From assembly GCF_031143425.1 (NCBI RefSeq), contig NC_090440.1, forward strand, positions 1,268,629,123 to 1,268,693,122: a stretch of DNA of 64,000 bases. The letters are read 5' to 3'. A program made the translations under genes and the position numbers. Below, piece after piece: positions 10,768 through 22,008 of the stretch (the stretch's first letter is position 1; every line of letters starts with the position of its first letter). Source of the DNA: Pleurodeles waltl. Lineage: Eukaryota; Chordata; Amphibia; Caudata; Salamandridae. Under the pieces are notes generated by a model. It had not been told where the DNA came from. It saw only the letters and a program-made list of their open reading frames with translations, and made no database searches.

Positions 10768-11490
10768 CTAATCATAAAATGATGGCCCTGCACACTCGGC
10801 TTCAACTTTATTCACTAATTCTTTCTGATCCTGTCCCATGAATTTAGTCCCTCGAAAAGAAAACGGGATTGAAAGTCCACTAAGACAGCTTATAATGGCC
10901 AGTCTGCATGAGCGTATGTTCAGTGTCTTAAAAATGTTTTTCAAATATAATGTCCTGAGGCCTAGCAAAGCCCGGCACACACAAAAAATGTGTTCTAATG
11001 AATCTTGTCTGTACCCACACAGTCGACAGAAATGTGTCAGATCCTGCTGTCTCCATGAAGGGACCATATCCTTTGTTTCCATCAACCCAAAGCGGGAAAG
11101 CATAAACCAATGTTTCAGAGACTGGTTGAAGTTTGCTTCTAGTCATTCCTGTGCCCGTAAAGTTTTGTATGATCTTATTATAGTCCAGGCGTGCTGTCTG
11201 CTTGCCAGTTTTTGTTTATCAGAATTTAAAGATTTCTTCTTAGTGACAGCGTTTACTTTCCGAAAAAACTCCTTTTTGTCCCGGTTCTGGTCCCAGGCTT
11301 CTAGCAAACCTAGTGCTTTAATGCAGGTATTTAAGTGATGACCCCAGGTGCTTTTATCATTGTGTCGCTGTTGCTCCTCAATTTCCATCCAACATAGGTT
11401 GTTTAGAGTACCAGTCTCAGCTGCACGCATCCTCCAGCATAGTTTAATGAAGGCACATCTACTCTGAAATTCATAATTTTTCAGACCCAA
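10768..11490 (-). pseudogene. LINE ORF2 C-terminal region with CCHC knuckle
   Basis: Two overlapping frames (11490-11143 and 11103-10768) together represent the C-terminus, separated by a frameshift at about 11105-11145. The terminal segment carries C-x2-C-x8-H-x4-C in CRLCGYRQDSLEHIFCVC, a nucleic-acid-binding knuckle common after the RT of several LINE clades. Another frameshift near 11490-11540 separates this from the RT thumb. Confidence 0.75.
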
Positions 11491-11492
11491 TT

Positions 11493-12866
11493 CTAAACGA
11501 ACCTGAGCTGGAGATGCTGGACGTGGTATCCGAAAAACTGTTTTGTAGGCCTTCGTCTGGACTTGATTGAAAGAAACTGCCTCCTTCCCAGCATAATTTC
11601 GGCGCCATAAGTGATGGTGGGCATTAGCTGCGCTGCCATGACAGAAAGCAGGTGAGTGTATGAAGGGCGGCTCAGTTTTTGTTTTAGAACTTTAAAACCA
11701 TAGGTCAGTGAGAGGGCTTTTGCTTGAGCGACAGCAAGCTGCACCTTGAAAGTCAGGAGGCGGTCCATAGTGAATCCCAAGTACTTATATGTGGGTGCAA
11801 CCTCCACCAGGGATCCGTTTATGAACCATGAAGCAGATTTAAACTTCCTGTCAACTAGGTGGACAACCTTAGTTTTACTCAAATTCATTTCTAGGCCTTG
11901 CATTGTTATGTAAAATGCATCAATGCTATGCTGTAGTCCAACAGGTGTTTGGCTGAGTAGAACTATGTCATCTGCGTACTGTGGCCATGCAATTCCTTTC
12001 TTGGCCAATACTGGCGGATGGCTATTTACGGGGGCTAGAGCCTCGGCTAGGTCTGCAAGATATAAGTTGAACAGCGTGGGAGCCAATACACACCCTTGAT
12101 TAAGTCATTTTGCTGTTAAAATTCTCTTGGTGAGGTGGATGCCTTCTCCAATTTTTACTTGCGCCCAAGTACCTGTGTACAAGTCCATCATTGCGCTAAG
12201 AAGGCTGCATGGTAAGCCCCACCCTTTCAGTTTCTCCCATAGGCGGGTTCTTGGTACGCAATCAAAAGCTGCCTTTAGATCAATAAAGCATGCAAGTAGC
12301 CTTTTTTTCTTAAGCCTGGCTTTGTTTCCCAGCAGGTCCAGGGTTGCCAGGTTGGTGGAAGCACCCATACCAGCTCTGAAACCTGTCTGACATTGTGGAA
12401 TTAACTGTCTGTCATGAATCCATTCTGCTAGTTGTTGCAGTAGGCAGGATGCGTAGAGTTTTGCTTCCACGTCTATCAATGCTATTAGCCTGTAGTTTGA
12501 AGGATTTGCGGGGTTACCTGTTTCGTATATAGGGTGAATAATGCTGCCTTTCCATGCATCTGGGAGACCCGTAGTGCCTCGGAGCTCGTTAAAAAGCAGC
12601 TCCAAATAATACACCCAGAATGAAGGGTCTCCTCTAAACAAGGCATTCGGAATACCGTTCTGACCAGATACCCTTTCCATTTTTAGTTTCTTGATAAGGC
12701 TTATCAGCGTTTCTATGGCAATGGTCATTAGTGTGTGCTTTCCTCCGTTTCCGTTTAGAGTTAAGTCTGTTTGCGTTGTCACTCTGAAGCCAAAATTAAT
12801 CTTGCTTAAGTCATTGGCTATCTGTGAGGCCTCCTCCTTCGCATGGTGCTCTGGGAGTGAGAACAT
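11493..12866 (-). pseudogene. LINE ORF2 reverse transcriptase domain
   Basis: Motifs appear in the expected order. GSIIHPIYETGNPANPSNYR is near 12545-12500. TGFRAGMGAST is near 12385. CFIDLKAAFDCVPRTRLW (motif A, catalytic Asp) is near 12300-12240. QGCVLAPTLFNLYLADL (motif B) is near 12095-12050. WPQYADDIVLLSQ (motif C, YADD) is near 11985-11950. The frame is continuous except for a TGA at about 12102-12104, just before motif B, where CGA (Arg) would fit: a simple C-to-T change. The catalytic aspartates are intact, so this domain decayed by point mutation rather than by deletion. Confidence 0.9.
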
Positions 12867-12884
12867 TGTCTGTACGTGGGCTTC

Positions 12885-13160
12885 CTATGTGGCTGCATCA
12901 ATACCTGCATTCGTGTGTTGATTTTGTCCCTTAGTTAGTCCGTTTATTAGTTCCCAGACCTTTTTGTTATTTTTCTGTTTGTTGGACATAAGCAGCTTGG
13001 TCCACAGATCCTCGTGATAACTCTGTTTTGCCATCCTGCAGTTTTTCTTATATTTGCCTCTTAATTCAGAAAGCCTTGTGTCATCAGATTTCCTCCCCCA
13101 GTGCACGTCCTTTAGGACTTTTTGTGATTCTCTAGAGACTTGATTTTTCAGATTGCGCAA
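12885..13160 (-). pseudogene. LINE ORF2 linker between endonuclease and RT
   Basis: A Lys/Arg-rich helical stretch in the ORF2 path, with a KKVWELINGLTKG block, resembles the spacer between the endonuclease and RT of APE-type LINEs (the K-WK-IN-L motif). Stops on either side show that it no longer connects to both domains in one frame. Confidence 0.6.
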
Positions 13161-13373
13161 TGCCCTGTTGAACTATGGCTTTTCTTCTTTGCGACTCTTG
13201 ACTTTGTTTTTTGATTCTATGTTTGAAATTGGGAGACGTTTTTTGATGGAAAATATATTTATTAAAGAATCACACAAGTGCGTCCAAGCAATCACTCATT
13301 CTCCTTGGGGGTGATCTTCTAGTTCCTGCACACTTAGTGATTCTTTGAGCTCTTTAGTTGTGCCTGCACTGCG

Positions 13374-14183
13374 TTACACTTCTTCCATTACTTTGTCGAG
13401 GCCCGGCCCCTTCCATTTCAGTTTTTTTGCATCATAAGTCACTGGGGTTGAAATTATGATATTGGCAGTGGGGAGCCGATTCCATTCATTCCGGATCTTA
13501 ATAAGTTGTGGAAAGTGATCGCTCTCTGTGCGTTGTTGGATCCTATATGCTGAAACCAGTGGCAATGCGGTATCGTTTATTAATGTAAAGTTGATGTTGG
13601 ATTTTTTTGTGCCACTTGAAAAGGTTACTTGTGCGGATGAGGCATCATCAGGGAGAGGCGTCAGGCAGGGCAAACCCAGGGTTTCAAACGTTATATATGT
13701 GCATGTTCCGTTAGGGTGTTTTGTGCTGCCTATTCGCAAATCAAGGTTGAAATCGCCAGAAAAAAAGAGGAATGCGTCCTTATTTTGTTTCTGCAGCATT
13801 TTTAGAATACTGGTCAATGTTTCAATGTTTCCACTGTTTTGGATTTTGTTAGGGTGTATGTATACGTTGATCAATAGTAAAATTCTATTGTTGCCTGATG
13901 GTGCCCGAAGTTCCAATTTTATTGGAAGCAGACAGTCAATTCCCAGGTCGATCTGTTTGATCACCCAGTTGATTTTTGTGGAGCAATACGTTGTGAGGCC
14001 CCCCTTGGGGTGTCCATGTTTTTGAGGTTGTTTTGCAGAGAAGTCTATCCCAGGGTTACCCGAAATTTGTATCGGCTCCATGCACCATGTTTCCTGCAAC
14101 ATGATGATTTCAAACTGCTGAAGGAAACTCAGAGCCGCTTGTCGGTAACCAGATTTTTTAAACCGTGAGTGTTCCAGGAACAA
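13374..14183 (-). pseudogene. LINE ORF2 endonuclease domain (APE-type)
   Basis: A 269-residue open frame with the exonuclease-endonuclease-phosphatase signature. LQETW supplies the metal-binding Glu (residue 31), SGDFN the catalytic Asp (residue 144) and SDHF the catalytic His (residue 223). A GGLTTYCS block precedes the central strands. This domain nicks target DNA to prime reverse transcription. The frame is complete but separated from the RT frame by several breaks and from ORF1 by a gap. Confidence 0.85.
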
Positions 14184-14207
14184 ATATGGATATATTCTGG
14201 GTTTTCG

Positions 14208-15514
14208 TCAGGACCATTTGTAAATGTTGTTATTTAAATTTTGCCTTCCAGCCTGTTTGACTGTTGAGGGGGTACCAATGAAGATCTGTTGGTGCGTGCC
14301 AGGATGGAACGTGCTTTGGTGCTTTACAATTGTAATGTGGTCCCAACTGCTTAGGGAGGTTTCTACTCCCACGGCCCCTTTTAAGATTGAGCCGCCCTTC
14401 TTTTGTTGCGGTACCAGAAGGTTAGGGTATCTGGGCGGTTCTAGTTTTTGCAGGACGATGCCCCATGCGCTAAACGTATCTTGATGTGCTAGAATTTGGT
14501 CAATAACGGTGGACGTGACCCAGGATGTCAGCATTGGCTCTTTATCTTTATTGTGTGGCTGTGGAGTGAACTCCACAGTCATCAATTCTGTTGTTGAGAT
14601 GTGAGCCAGGGGCATCCCATTTCTTGTGTACTAAAGCATGATCTGCCCTCTGTGTTGCTCTGAGACATTCCCTGTCCGGATAAGTGAATATCCTTGATAT
14701 TATTACTTTCCTCATGGGATATCTTTGCGTTTTGTGGGTTATCCTTCTTCGTTTGGTTTTTGGGGATCTTCCTGCCACAACTACTAAGATGCTCTTCAGT
14801 TCTAAGGGTCTGGATTTCTACCTCTTTCAAGATGTCGTTTAGGATATCCAGGGATCTTTGTGAGTTATCGCCTGTGATGGAGCACTGAGATGTCACCTGC
14901 TGAGTGTATGAGTGGGTTTGAGCCCTCTTTATCACATCATTCAAGGATTGTAGCTTGTTGTCGATGCTCACAATGTGGATGGCCAGGATGTTGAGTAAAT
15001 CTACCTGAGTGTCTTGCTTATCTGCTTGAAATTGGATGGCTGCTGATATCGCGTCCATTGTTGCTAGCAAGGCCTTCCATGAGTCTCCAAATGTTGATGG
15101 TTCTACATTTACTTTAGTCCTCGTTGTATGGTCTAGTGAGTCTTCAAGTTCCTCTAGTTGCTCTGGTTGCTCCGTTGCCATGACAGCTAAGGATACATGC
15201 GTGTCGAATGTTGTTGTAGTTGTTATATTACAAGATGAGAGATCTTTTCATGGTGAGCTTGTACTAAAGGTAGATCTAATTTTTGTTTTGTTGTTTGCAA
15301 GCTGAGTGCCCTGAGGTGTATCTGAGCAATTATCTGAAAGGTCTATCAGCGGAAATTCCTCAATTATGATACAGTCAGTGTCGTTCTCTACTTGCGAGGG
15401 TTGTTTGGAAAAAGGAGTGCAGCACAGACTCTCACCCCAGTTGTTCCAGTTGCTGAGGTTTAAAGTGGAAAAAGTATCATCTAGGTAACATCTGTGAATT
15501 TCTGCGCTGATCAT
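14208..15514 (-). pseudogene. LINE ORF1 (coiled-coil RNA-binding type), broken
   Basis: The middle part (15181-14582) opens with MATEQPEQLEELEDSLD and has heptad-spaced Leu/Ile through DLLNILAIHIVSIDNKLQSL, consistent with the coiled coil of LINE ORF1 proteins. Upstream the same protein seems to extend to 15514, with one TGA near 15246. Downstream a frame change near 14600 leads into 14615-14208, a segment with no motif I recognise. The role would be RNA binding in the ribonucleoprotein. The assignment rests on position and coiled-coil character. Confidence 0.6.
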
Positions 15515-15789
15515 TAAGCAATTTTTTTTTGGCTGGGGAATTGGTAAGTTGATTTTCCCAGGTCCGCACAGGTCCTTTCGATGTCCTGCGTGGTCTTCAC
15601 GTCAGCTAACACATGTTGTCTCAGAGTCGGCGGCGGGAGCTATATCCATTAAGGCGCTGGTGGGATTCGATTCCTTCTTAGTGAGCAAGAAGTCTGTGAT
15701 TTTGTATCCTGCTTTTTTTCCCTAGCTTGGAGATTTGCAAGGCGATTTCTTAGTTTGTGCCGGGTTTGGGGGTACTTTCCTTTCTGTAG

Positions 15790-16466
15790 ATTCATTTTTT
15801 GGCTCGTGCTGGCCTTCCCATGGTGAGCCTTGCCTTTGTCTCTTTACTGTTTTTTTCCTTCCACATGTTAATGTCATTCTTGCTGCCACCCCTGGCGCTG
15901 GCGCTAGAGGAAGAGGCAGGCTCGGCGGTCCGCTCTTGGAGCACAATCCACGCAAAGGCACCGAGCACCGAGCGGCACTGCCAACTCTTGCAGTGAGAAG
16001 GAGCCGCGCGCCTCGGGAAAGGAGCCCAAAACAGCCCTGCCTTTAGGACAATCCCAGGCACTCCTGGCTGGGTTGGGAGCGGGTTCTATCTCGTGGGGCG
16101 GGGGCCAATGGCGATCAGTTCCTAACGGGAAAGAGAGAGCACATCAATTGCAGCCCCGGCGCCGGCCGAGTGGGCCCCGGCGTGCGAAAGGCGGCTGTGG
16201 GGAGCAAAGCAGAGCCTGGTCTGGTGGTGGCTCCTCCTGTGGGCAGCTCACGGCCCTCCTCCGCCCGGCGCCCCCCGGCTCTCAGTGTAGCTCTGGGGGT
16301 GAGTCTGGGAGTCTGCGGTGCCCGGGCTGACCAGGGTACCGCCGCGGGTGTCGCCGTGGGTGTCGCAGGTGTCGCCGCTTGGTGCACGCGGACCTGGCTT
16401 CGCTGGAGGCGGCGAGGGATCCGGCCGGATGTCAGGCAGCAAGTCAGCCCGGAAGTCAGGCGTTAC
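15790..16466 (-). promoter_or_regulatory. CpG-rich 5' leader of the LINE, candidate internal promoter
   Basis: Sharply higher GC and CpG than the surroundings, beginning exactly at the 5' boundary defined by the target duplication. Full-length LINEs carry an internal promoter here. Open frames in this block are GC artefacts. Confidence 0.5.
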
Positions 16467-16483
16467 CTGACGTTTTCTACATC
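16467..16483. repeat. LINE target-site duplication, 5' side
   Basis: Perfect 17-bp copy of 10452-10468. Confidence 0.9.
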
Positions 16484-17076
16484 TATCCGATGCCCTCACA
16501 GCTCATTGGCCTTTAATATCAGTTATTGATATCAAGACACCTAAACTTAGCTTCAAGACATCTAAAACTGAGCTTCCTCTTTCCCTTCCAATCTACTACC
16601 GTTAGTATGATCGAACTCATTGGCTAATACTTTTCTATCTGAGAATACATTCTTGCCATCAGAACAAAATAAAACATAGGCTGGATGCAATAATTAGACC
16701 TTAAGTCACTTCTGAATGCATTACATACAACCTTTCCATACCGTCTCCTAACACAGCGAATAGAGCTGGCTATATTAAAAGCCCACAACAACAAATTGCC
16801 CTACAGCTTTATACCAATATAGCGGCATATCATGATTATTAAAGGGGAATACATGAAGGCTGTGTTAATTTTGAGTAAAGAAATATACCTTTGCACCCAA
16901 TAAGAATAATGGTGTGTCATTGGCATGACATGCTCTGTTTCATTGTATACTTTTTATTTAAATGTACCACTGCGACAATTAACCCATTAGATCACCTCAA
17001 CAACTAATGACAGCAAGACAGATGACGACTTTAGAAAACTCAAGATAGAAACACCAACAAGACCACTTCTTTTCTT
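16484..17076. other. Anonymous sequence
   Basis: A short diverged direct repeat (AGCTTCAAGACA) at about 16538-16580; otherwise nothing recognised. Confidence 0.4.
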
Positions 17077-17244
17077 CACATTTATCCTTCTCACTGGTAC
17101 TTTATGTAGAAGGACTTATTTCTTTCTTCTCCACATTTATCCATCACACTGGTACTTTATGTATTAGGACTAATTTCTTGCTTCTTCACACTTATCCATC
17201 ACACTGGTCCTTTATGTATTAGGACTCATTTCTTTCTTCTTCAC
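17077..17244. repeat. 55-bp minisatellite, split by an LTR insertion
   Basis: Units start at 17077, 17132 and 17187 with CACATTTATCC, TCACTGGTACTTTATG and AGGACTCATTTCTTTCTTC. A fourth unit continues at 20126-20178 on the far side of the LTR. The array predates the insertion. Confidence 0.85.
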
Positions 17245-20125
17245 TGTTAGAAATTGGGTCTTTGGTTGTCAATCAGGTTACCCCCTGTCCAAGCAAGGAC
17301 CCTCACTTTAATCACGGTAAAAGAGAATCACCCTCAGCTAACCACTGCTCACCCCCTTGGTAGCTTGGCATGAGCAGGCAGGCTCAGCTTCAGAAGCAAT
17401 GTGTAAAGTATTTGCATCAACACACACAGTAACTCAGTGGAAACACTACAAAATGACACAACACAGGTTTAGAAAAGTAGATAATATTTATCAGACCAAA
17501 ACAACAAAAAGCCAACATACACAAGTCAAGATATGGATTTTCAAAAGAAGAAGAGTCTTAGGGCCAGATGTAGGTAGATTCCAATTTGCGACTTGCAAAT
17601 TGCGAGTCGCAAATTGGAATGTAGGATGGTGTCCCTGACATCATCTGTGACTCGCAAGAGGGTTGCAAAGGCCAACCTCATTAATATTCATGAGGTGGGT
17701 CGCAATTTGCGACCCCCTTGCGAGTGGCGGCATTCACAGGGATGGTGGCCTTCTGCGGACAGCTGGCCACCATGTCTGTGACTGCTTTTTAATAAAGCAG
17801 TTTTTTTTTGTAATGCATCCCATTTCCCTTAAAGGAAAACGAGATGCATTACAAAAATGAAAAATGAAAAGTTTTCGTTTAATTTTTTCAGAGCAGGCAG
17901 TGGTCCATAGGACCAGTTCCTGCTCTGAAAAAATGTTTGCACTTCCATTCACAAAGGGGAAGGGGTCCCATGGGGACCCCTTCCCTTTTGCGTATGGGTT
18001 ACCACCCATTTCAAATGGGTGTAAACTGCGATTGTTTGCGACTGCATTCGCCGTCACAAAACAATCTGGCATTGCACTGCGACTCGCAATTAGGAAGGGG
18101 ACTCCCGTTCCTAATTGCGACTCGCAAACCCATTTTGCGATTTGGTAACCAGGTTACCGAATCGCAAAACGGGTTTTGTGTATTGCAAAGTGCAGTTTGC
18201 ACGTTGCAAACAGCAAAATTTGCTGTTTGCTACATGCAAACGGTTTCCTACATCTGGCCCTAAATCCTTTAGAAAACAGTGAGAGCATTGATAGCGCACA
18301 AAAGTACCTGGGTAGCGATTTGTCAATTTCTCACCCACAAGCAAGAGCGTGCGTCTTTCCTCCTCCGGTCAGGTCGGCGTGCATAATTTCTTCTCTCCTA
18401 CAAGAGAGCGATGCGTCGATCCAGACGGGCACCTCGGGTCCGAGTAGGCTCTGCATTGATTTTTCGCACCCAGCTATGTTGTGTTGAAATCCAGTTGCAC
18501 AGTGTCAAGAAACCGCTCTGCGTGGAGGCTTGAGTCATTAACTGCAGCCACTGTAGGTATTGTGCGTCGTTTTGCAGCCGCTTTGCGTCAATCTCCCAGC
18601 CGCGATGCAGGTGGAGTGACAATTTTAGCCTCGAGATCAGCAGCGTGTCGTTTATCAGCCATGGGGCATGTGATGCGTCAAAAGTTTACCCGCACGGCGG
18701 TCTTTGCGTGGATTTCGGTCCTTGTTCTGCCAACTTCAACTTTCAAGGGCCCAGGGACTGGATAGGGCACTACTTGGCAGGGTAGGAGCCGAGCGTCAGG
18801 GTGCTGGCAGAGGAAGTCTTTGATGGCCCTGAGACTTCAAAACAGGAGGCAAGCTCAATTCAAGCCCTTTGAGATTCTTCTCAAGCAGGAATGCATAACA
18901 AAGTCCAGTTGTTGGCCCCTTTCACAGGCAGCAGCAACTGCAGGATAGCCCAACAATGCACAGTCACGGACAGGGGCTGCACCTCTCCCCAACTCTTCAG
19001 CTCTTCTCCTTGGCTGAGGTGCCTCTTGATTCCAGAAGTTATCTAATTTCAGGGGTTTTGTGGGCTCTTCTTATAGCCCTTTCTGTCTTTGAAGTAGGCA
19101 AGGTTCAAAGGAAAGTCTCTCTTGTTTGTAAGATCCAGCCCTGCAAAGACCGGGTCCCAGACACACACCAGGGGGTTGGAGACTGCATTGTGTGAGAACA
19201 GGCACGGCCTTTTCAGATGTAAGTGACCACTTCTCCCCTCCCACCTAGCACAGATGGCACATGAAGCTATGCAGGCTACACCCCAGCTCCCTTTGTGCCA
19301 CTGTCTAGAGAGAGGTGCAAACAGCCCAACTGTCAAACTGACCCCGACAGGGAATCCACAAACAGGTCACAAAATGGTTTAAGCAAGAAAATGCCTACTT
19401 TCTAAAAGTGACATTTTCAAACACACAATCTAAAACCCAACTTCACTAAAAGATGTATTTTTAAATTGTGAGTTCAGAGACCCCAAACTCCACATGTCTA
19501 TCCGCTCCCAAAGGGAATCTGTGCTTTAATAACATTTAAAGGCAGCCCCCATTTTAACCTATGAGAGAGATAGGCCTTGCAACAGTGAAAATCGAATTTG
19601 GCAGTATTTCACTGTCAGGACATGTAAACACATAAGTACATGTCCCACCTTTACCATACATTGCACCCTGCCCATGGGGCTACCTAGGGCCTACCTTAGG
19701 GGTGCCTTACATGTAAGAAAAAGCAAGGTTTAGGCCTGGCAAGTGGGTGCACATGCCAAGTCGAATTGGCAGTTTAAAACTGCACACACATATACTGCAG
19801 TGGCAGATCTGAGCCATGTTTACAGGGCTACTTATGTGGGTGGCACAACCAGTGTTGCAGGCCCACTAGTTGCATTTGATTTACAGGCCCTGGGCACCTC
19901 TAGTGCACTGTACTAGGGACTTACCAGTAAATCCAATATGCCAATCATGGAAAGCCCACTATACATACATTTTACATAGGAGCACTTGCACTTTAGCACT
20001 GGTCAGCAGTGGTAAAGTGCCCAGAGTATCAAAAACAGCAAAAACAGAGTTCTGCACACATCAACAACCGGGAAAAGAGAGGCAAAAGGTTAGGGGAGAC
20101 CATGCCAAGGATGCCACATCTAACA
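17245..20125. mobile_element. Solo LTR (about 2.9 kb with a nested MITE)
   Basis: Begins TGTTAGAAATTGGG and ends ATCTAACA, so the termini are inverted TGTTAGA/TCTAACA with TG...CA ends. A perfect 5-bp target duplication TTCAC lies at 17240-17244 and 20126-20130. No retroviral genes lie inside, so this is a solo LTR left by recombination, or a non-autonomous LTR unit. Without the 700-bp MITE it is about 2.2 kb. Superfamily (Gypsy or ERV) cannot be decided from an LTR alone. Confidence 0.85.
17561..18260. mobile_element. MITE nested in the solo LTR
   Basis: Terminal inverted repeats GGGCCAGATGTAGG at 17561 and CCTACATCTGGCCC ending at 18260, flanked by TTA and TAA. The interior is full of GCGACTCGCAA/TTGCGAGTCGC palindromes and can fold back. 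No transposase frame; a cut-and-paste passenger. Confidence 0.85.
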
Positions 20126-20178
20126 TTCACATTTATCCTTCACACTGGTACTTTATGAATTAGGACTCATTTCTTTTA
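20126..20178. repeat. Last unit of the 55-bp minisatellite
   Basis: Continues the array interrupted at 17244; its start includes the second TTCAC target duplication. Confidence 0.8.
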
Positions 20179-20922
20179 ACACTCAAGAACCAGGTTAGGA
20201 TACGCAATACTTATTAGGGCATCAGTTACCAATTTGGTTGTATTTGTCTTCATTATTATCAACATATATACTTTGCATGGCCTTTTTTTAAATCTTTTCC
20301 TATCTATAAGATTGTTAATCCTGAATTTCTCAGACACCACTTATCTGTTTAAAGTACTAGATTATGCATTGTGTGACATACAGGAACTAGGTAAGCACTG
20401 ATGTGCGCTCGTCTTTTACTCACCATCTGCTGCTGAGGCACAACTGTCACCATAAATTAATGCTAGATTTATTTTTTACTTTCTGCCAGCAGGAAGCACT
20501 TATCATGGGCAACACAGACTACTGGCATTGGTATAACCTTTACAGCATGCATCCTCACACCAATCCTATGTTTATTTATAATCCATATTCATTTTCCAAA
20601 TCACCTTTCTGAAACTACTTTTTTTCCTCTCCCCCCAATGGACAGATTGCTGTAGTTATTGAAGCTCATCGACATTTATGAACACGGAATTCCATGACAT
20701 CTGTCCTCGACTGCCCATAAAGTAGGTATAATCTATTTCTTTGCATCTGATGATTGTGTTTCCTTATACCCCTTTCCTATATCTATATATCTATATATTT
20801 AACCTTGGGACAACTACAGAAAGTAACAGCTGTCCTAAGATCTATTACTACCTTTATGTGCACTGCCCCTAATAGATTGGCTTTTCAACTATACAGACAC
20901 TGGCACCCCACCACCAAACTTT
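20179..20922. other. Anonymous AT-rich sequence
   Basis: No coding or mobile feature recognised. Confidence 0.4.
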
Positions 20923-21419
20923 GGCCCAGATTTACAAGAACCTGGCGCACTAGTACTGATGCGCCAGATCTCATGTGCCCCCACCACCACCTAACAACAC
21001 CATGGGTGCACTTTATTTACAATACCGTGCACCATGGCGCACGTTAGGCCAATAGCACCAAAACTTTTGATGGTAGTAAAGCAAAGTGCAAGGAGGACCA
21101 TTGATTTTAATGGGTGCGTCCTTTTAACTCCTGCTTTGAGCAGGCGATAAAAATTATGCCAAAAATAGCTCAAAGAAATCTTGTAGATTTAATTGCGCCA
21201 TTTTTGCGGGTCTCCTAAAGACCGGAACATCCCCCTTGCATGCATTATGCCTGGGGCATGCATAATGTGGCGCAAGGTGTCACAAAGTGGGGCAATGCAT
21301 GCATTGCGCCACTTCCTGGATAAGGTGCGTTGATTTTTTGCCTCCTTGAGCTACCTTAGCTTAAAAAAAATTATGCTAATGTGGTGCAAGTTGGCGCTAG
21401 GGCATTGCAAATCTGGCCC
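20923..21419. mobile_element. MITE (about 0.5 kb)
   Basis: Inverted ends GGCCCAGATTTACAAG and TTGCAAATCTGGCCC, with interior palindromes such as CATGCATAATG and GGGGCATGC. No coding capacity. The end type resembles the MITEs at 17561 and 37707. Confidence 0.75.
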
Positions 21420-21863
21420 TATACTACTGCTTCAGGTGCCCATATCTCCTCCCCAGTACATTCCAAAGTATTGTATGGCATGGATTGCAGTAAAATTATC
21501 ACAGAGTGAAAAGCACACACATACTGTAGCATTTTTAATATAATATAATGATGGAAATGTTTTTGTTTTCCTTATTTCTCCCTGCTTTTTCTTTCCCTGT
21601 TCACCCCTTTCTACCATGTAGTATGATTTACTGCTATATATTGTGGCTTTACTGTATGTCTGCTTTACTTTTTATTATTTGTGATTATGAACTATTGTGT
21701 TTGTAATTTTCAAACTATATATACAGCCTTGAAAAACCCTCAGGCCTACACGCTGTACAATGAACGAAACACATGTTGGCTGGATCATCAATCTTTAAGA
21801 AATCCTAAATTATGCTAAAAAGATTTAAACCTATCACACCATGAACATATCATTGACTAGAGA

Positions 21864-21990
21864 TTTACTTTAATTAGAATGTTTTAATATTGCCAAATCT
21901 GTTGTCTATCATATATATATATATATATCTATATATATATATATATGGACGGCATTGTTGGCAATATTAAAAGATGCTAATTAAAGTAAT
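21864..21990. repeat. Inverted repeat with a TA-rich loop
   Basis: The left arm (21864-21896) contains ACTTTAATTAG and TTTTAATATTGCCAA. The right arm (21958-21990) is its near-perfect reverse complement. The loop (21897-21957) is mostly an AT/TA dinucleotide run. Arms of about 33 bp could form a stable hairpin or cruciform. It may be the core of a palindromic MITE; no terminal target duplication was found. Confidence 0.75.
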
Positions 21991-22008
21991 ATCTATATAG
22001 CTAACTTA

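Larger units (their letters stand above)
10469..16466 (-). mobile_element. Full-length APE-type LINE (about 6.0 kb)
   Basis: Minus-strand element bounded by a perfect 17-bp target duplication. From its 5' end (16466): a GC- and CpG-rich leader of about 950 bp, ORF1 with coiled-coil character, ORF2 with an apurinic-like endonuclease, reverse transcriptase and a C-terminal CCHC motif, then an AT-rich 3' tail without a long poly(A). The RT sequence pattern and terminal CCHC recall the I/Vingi-like side of the LINE tree rather than L1 or L2, but I cannot place the clade from sequence alone. Several stops and frameshifts make it non-autonomous now. Confidence 0.85.

Noticed and set aside
15722..16529. 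GC-rich frames near a CpG island as a host first exon
   Set aside because: The block is the LINE 5' leader, bounded by the LINE target duplication.
21720..21790. CGAAACACATGTTGG motif as a known SINE or promoter
   Set aside because: Similar words occur in many amphibian repeats, but I could not define ends or a tRNA-like head.
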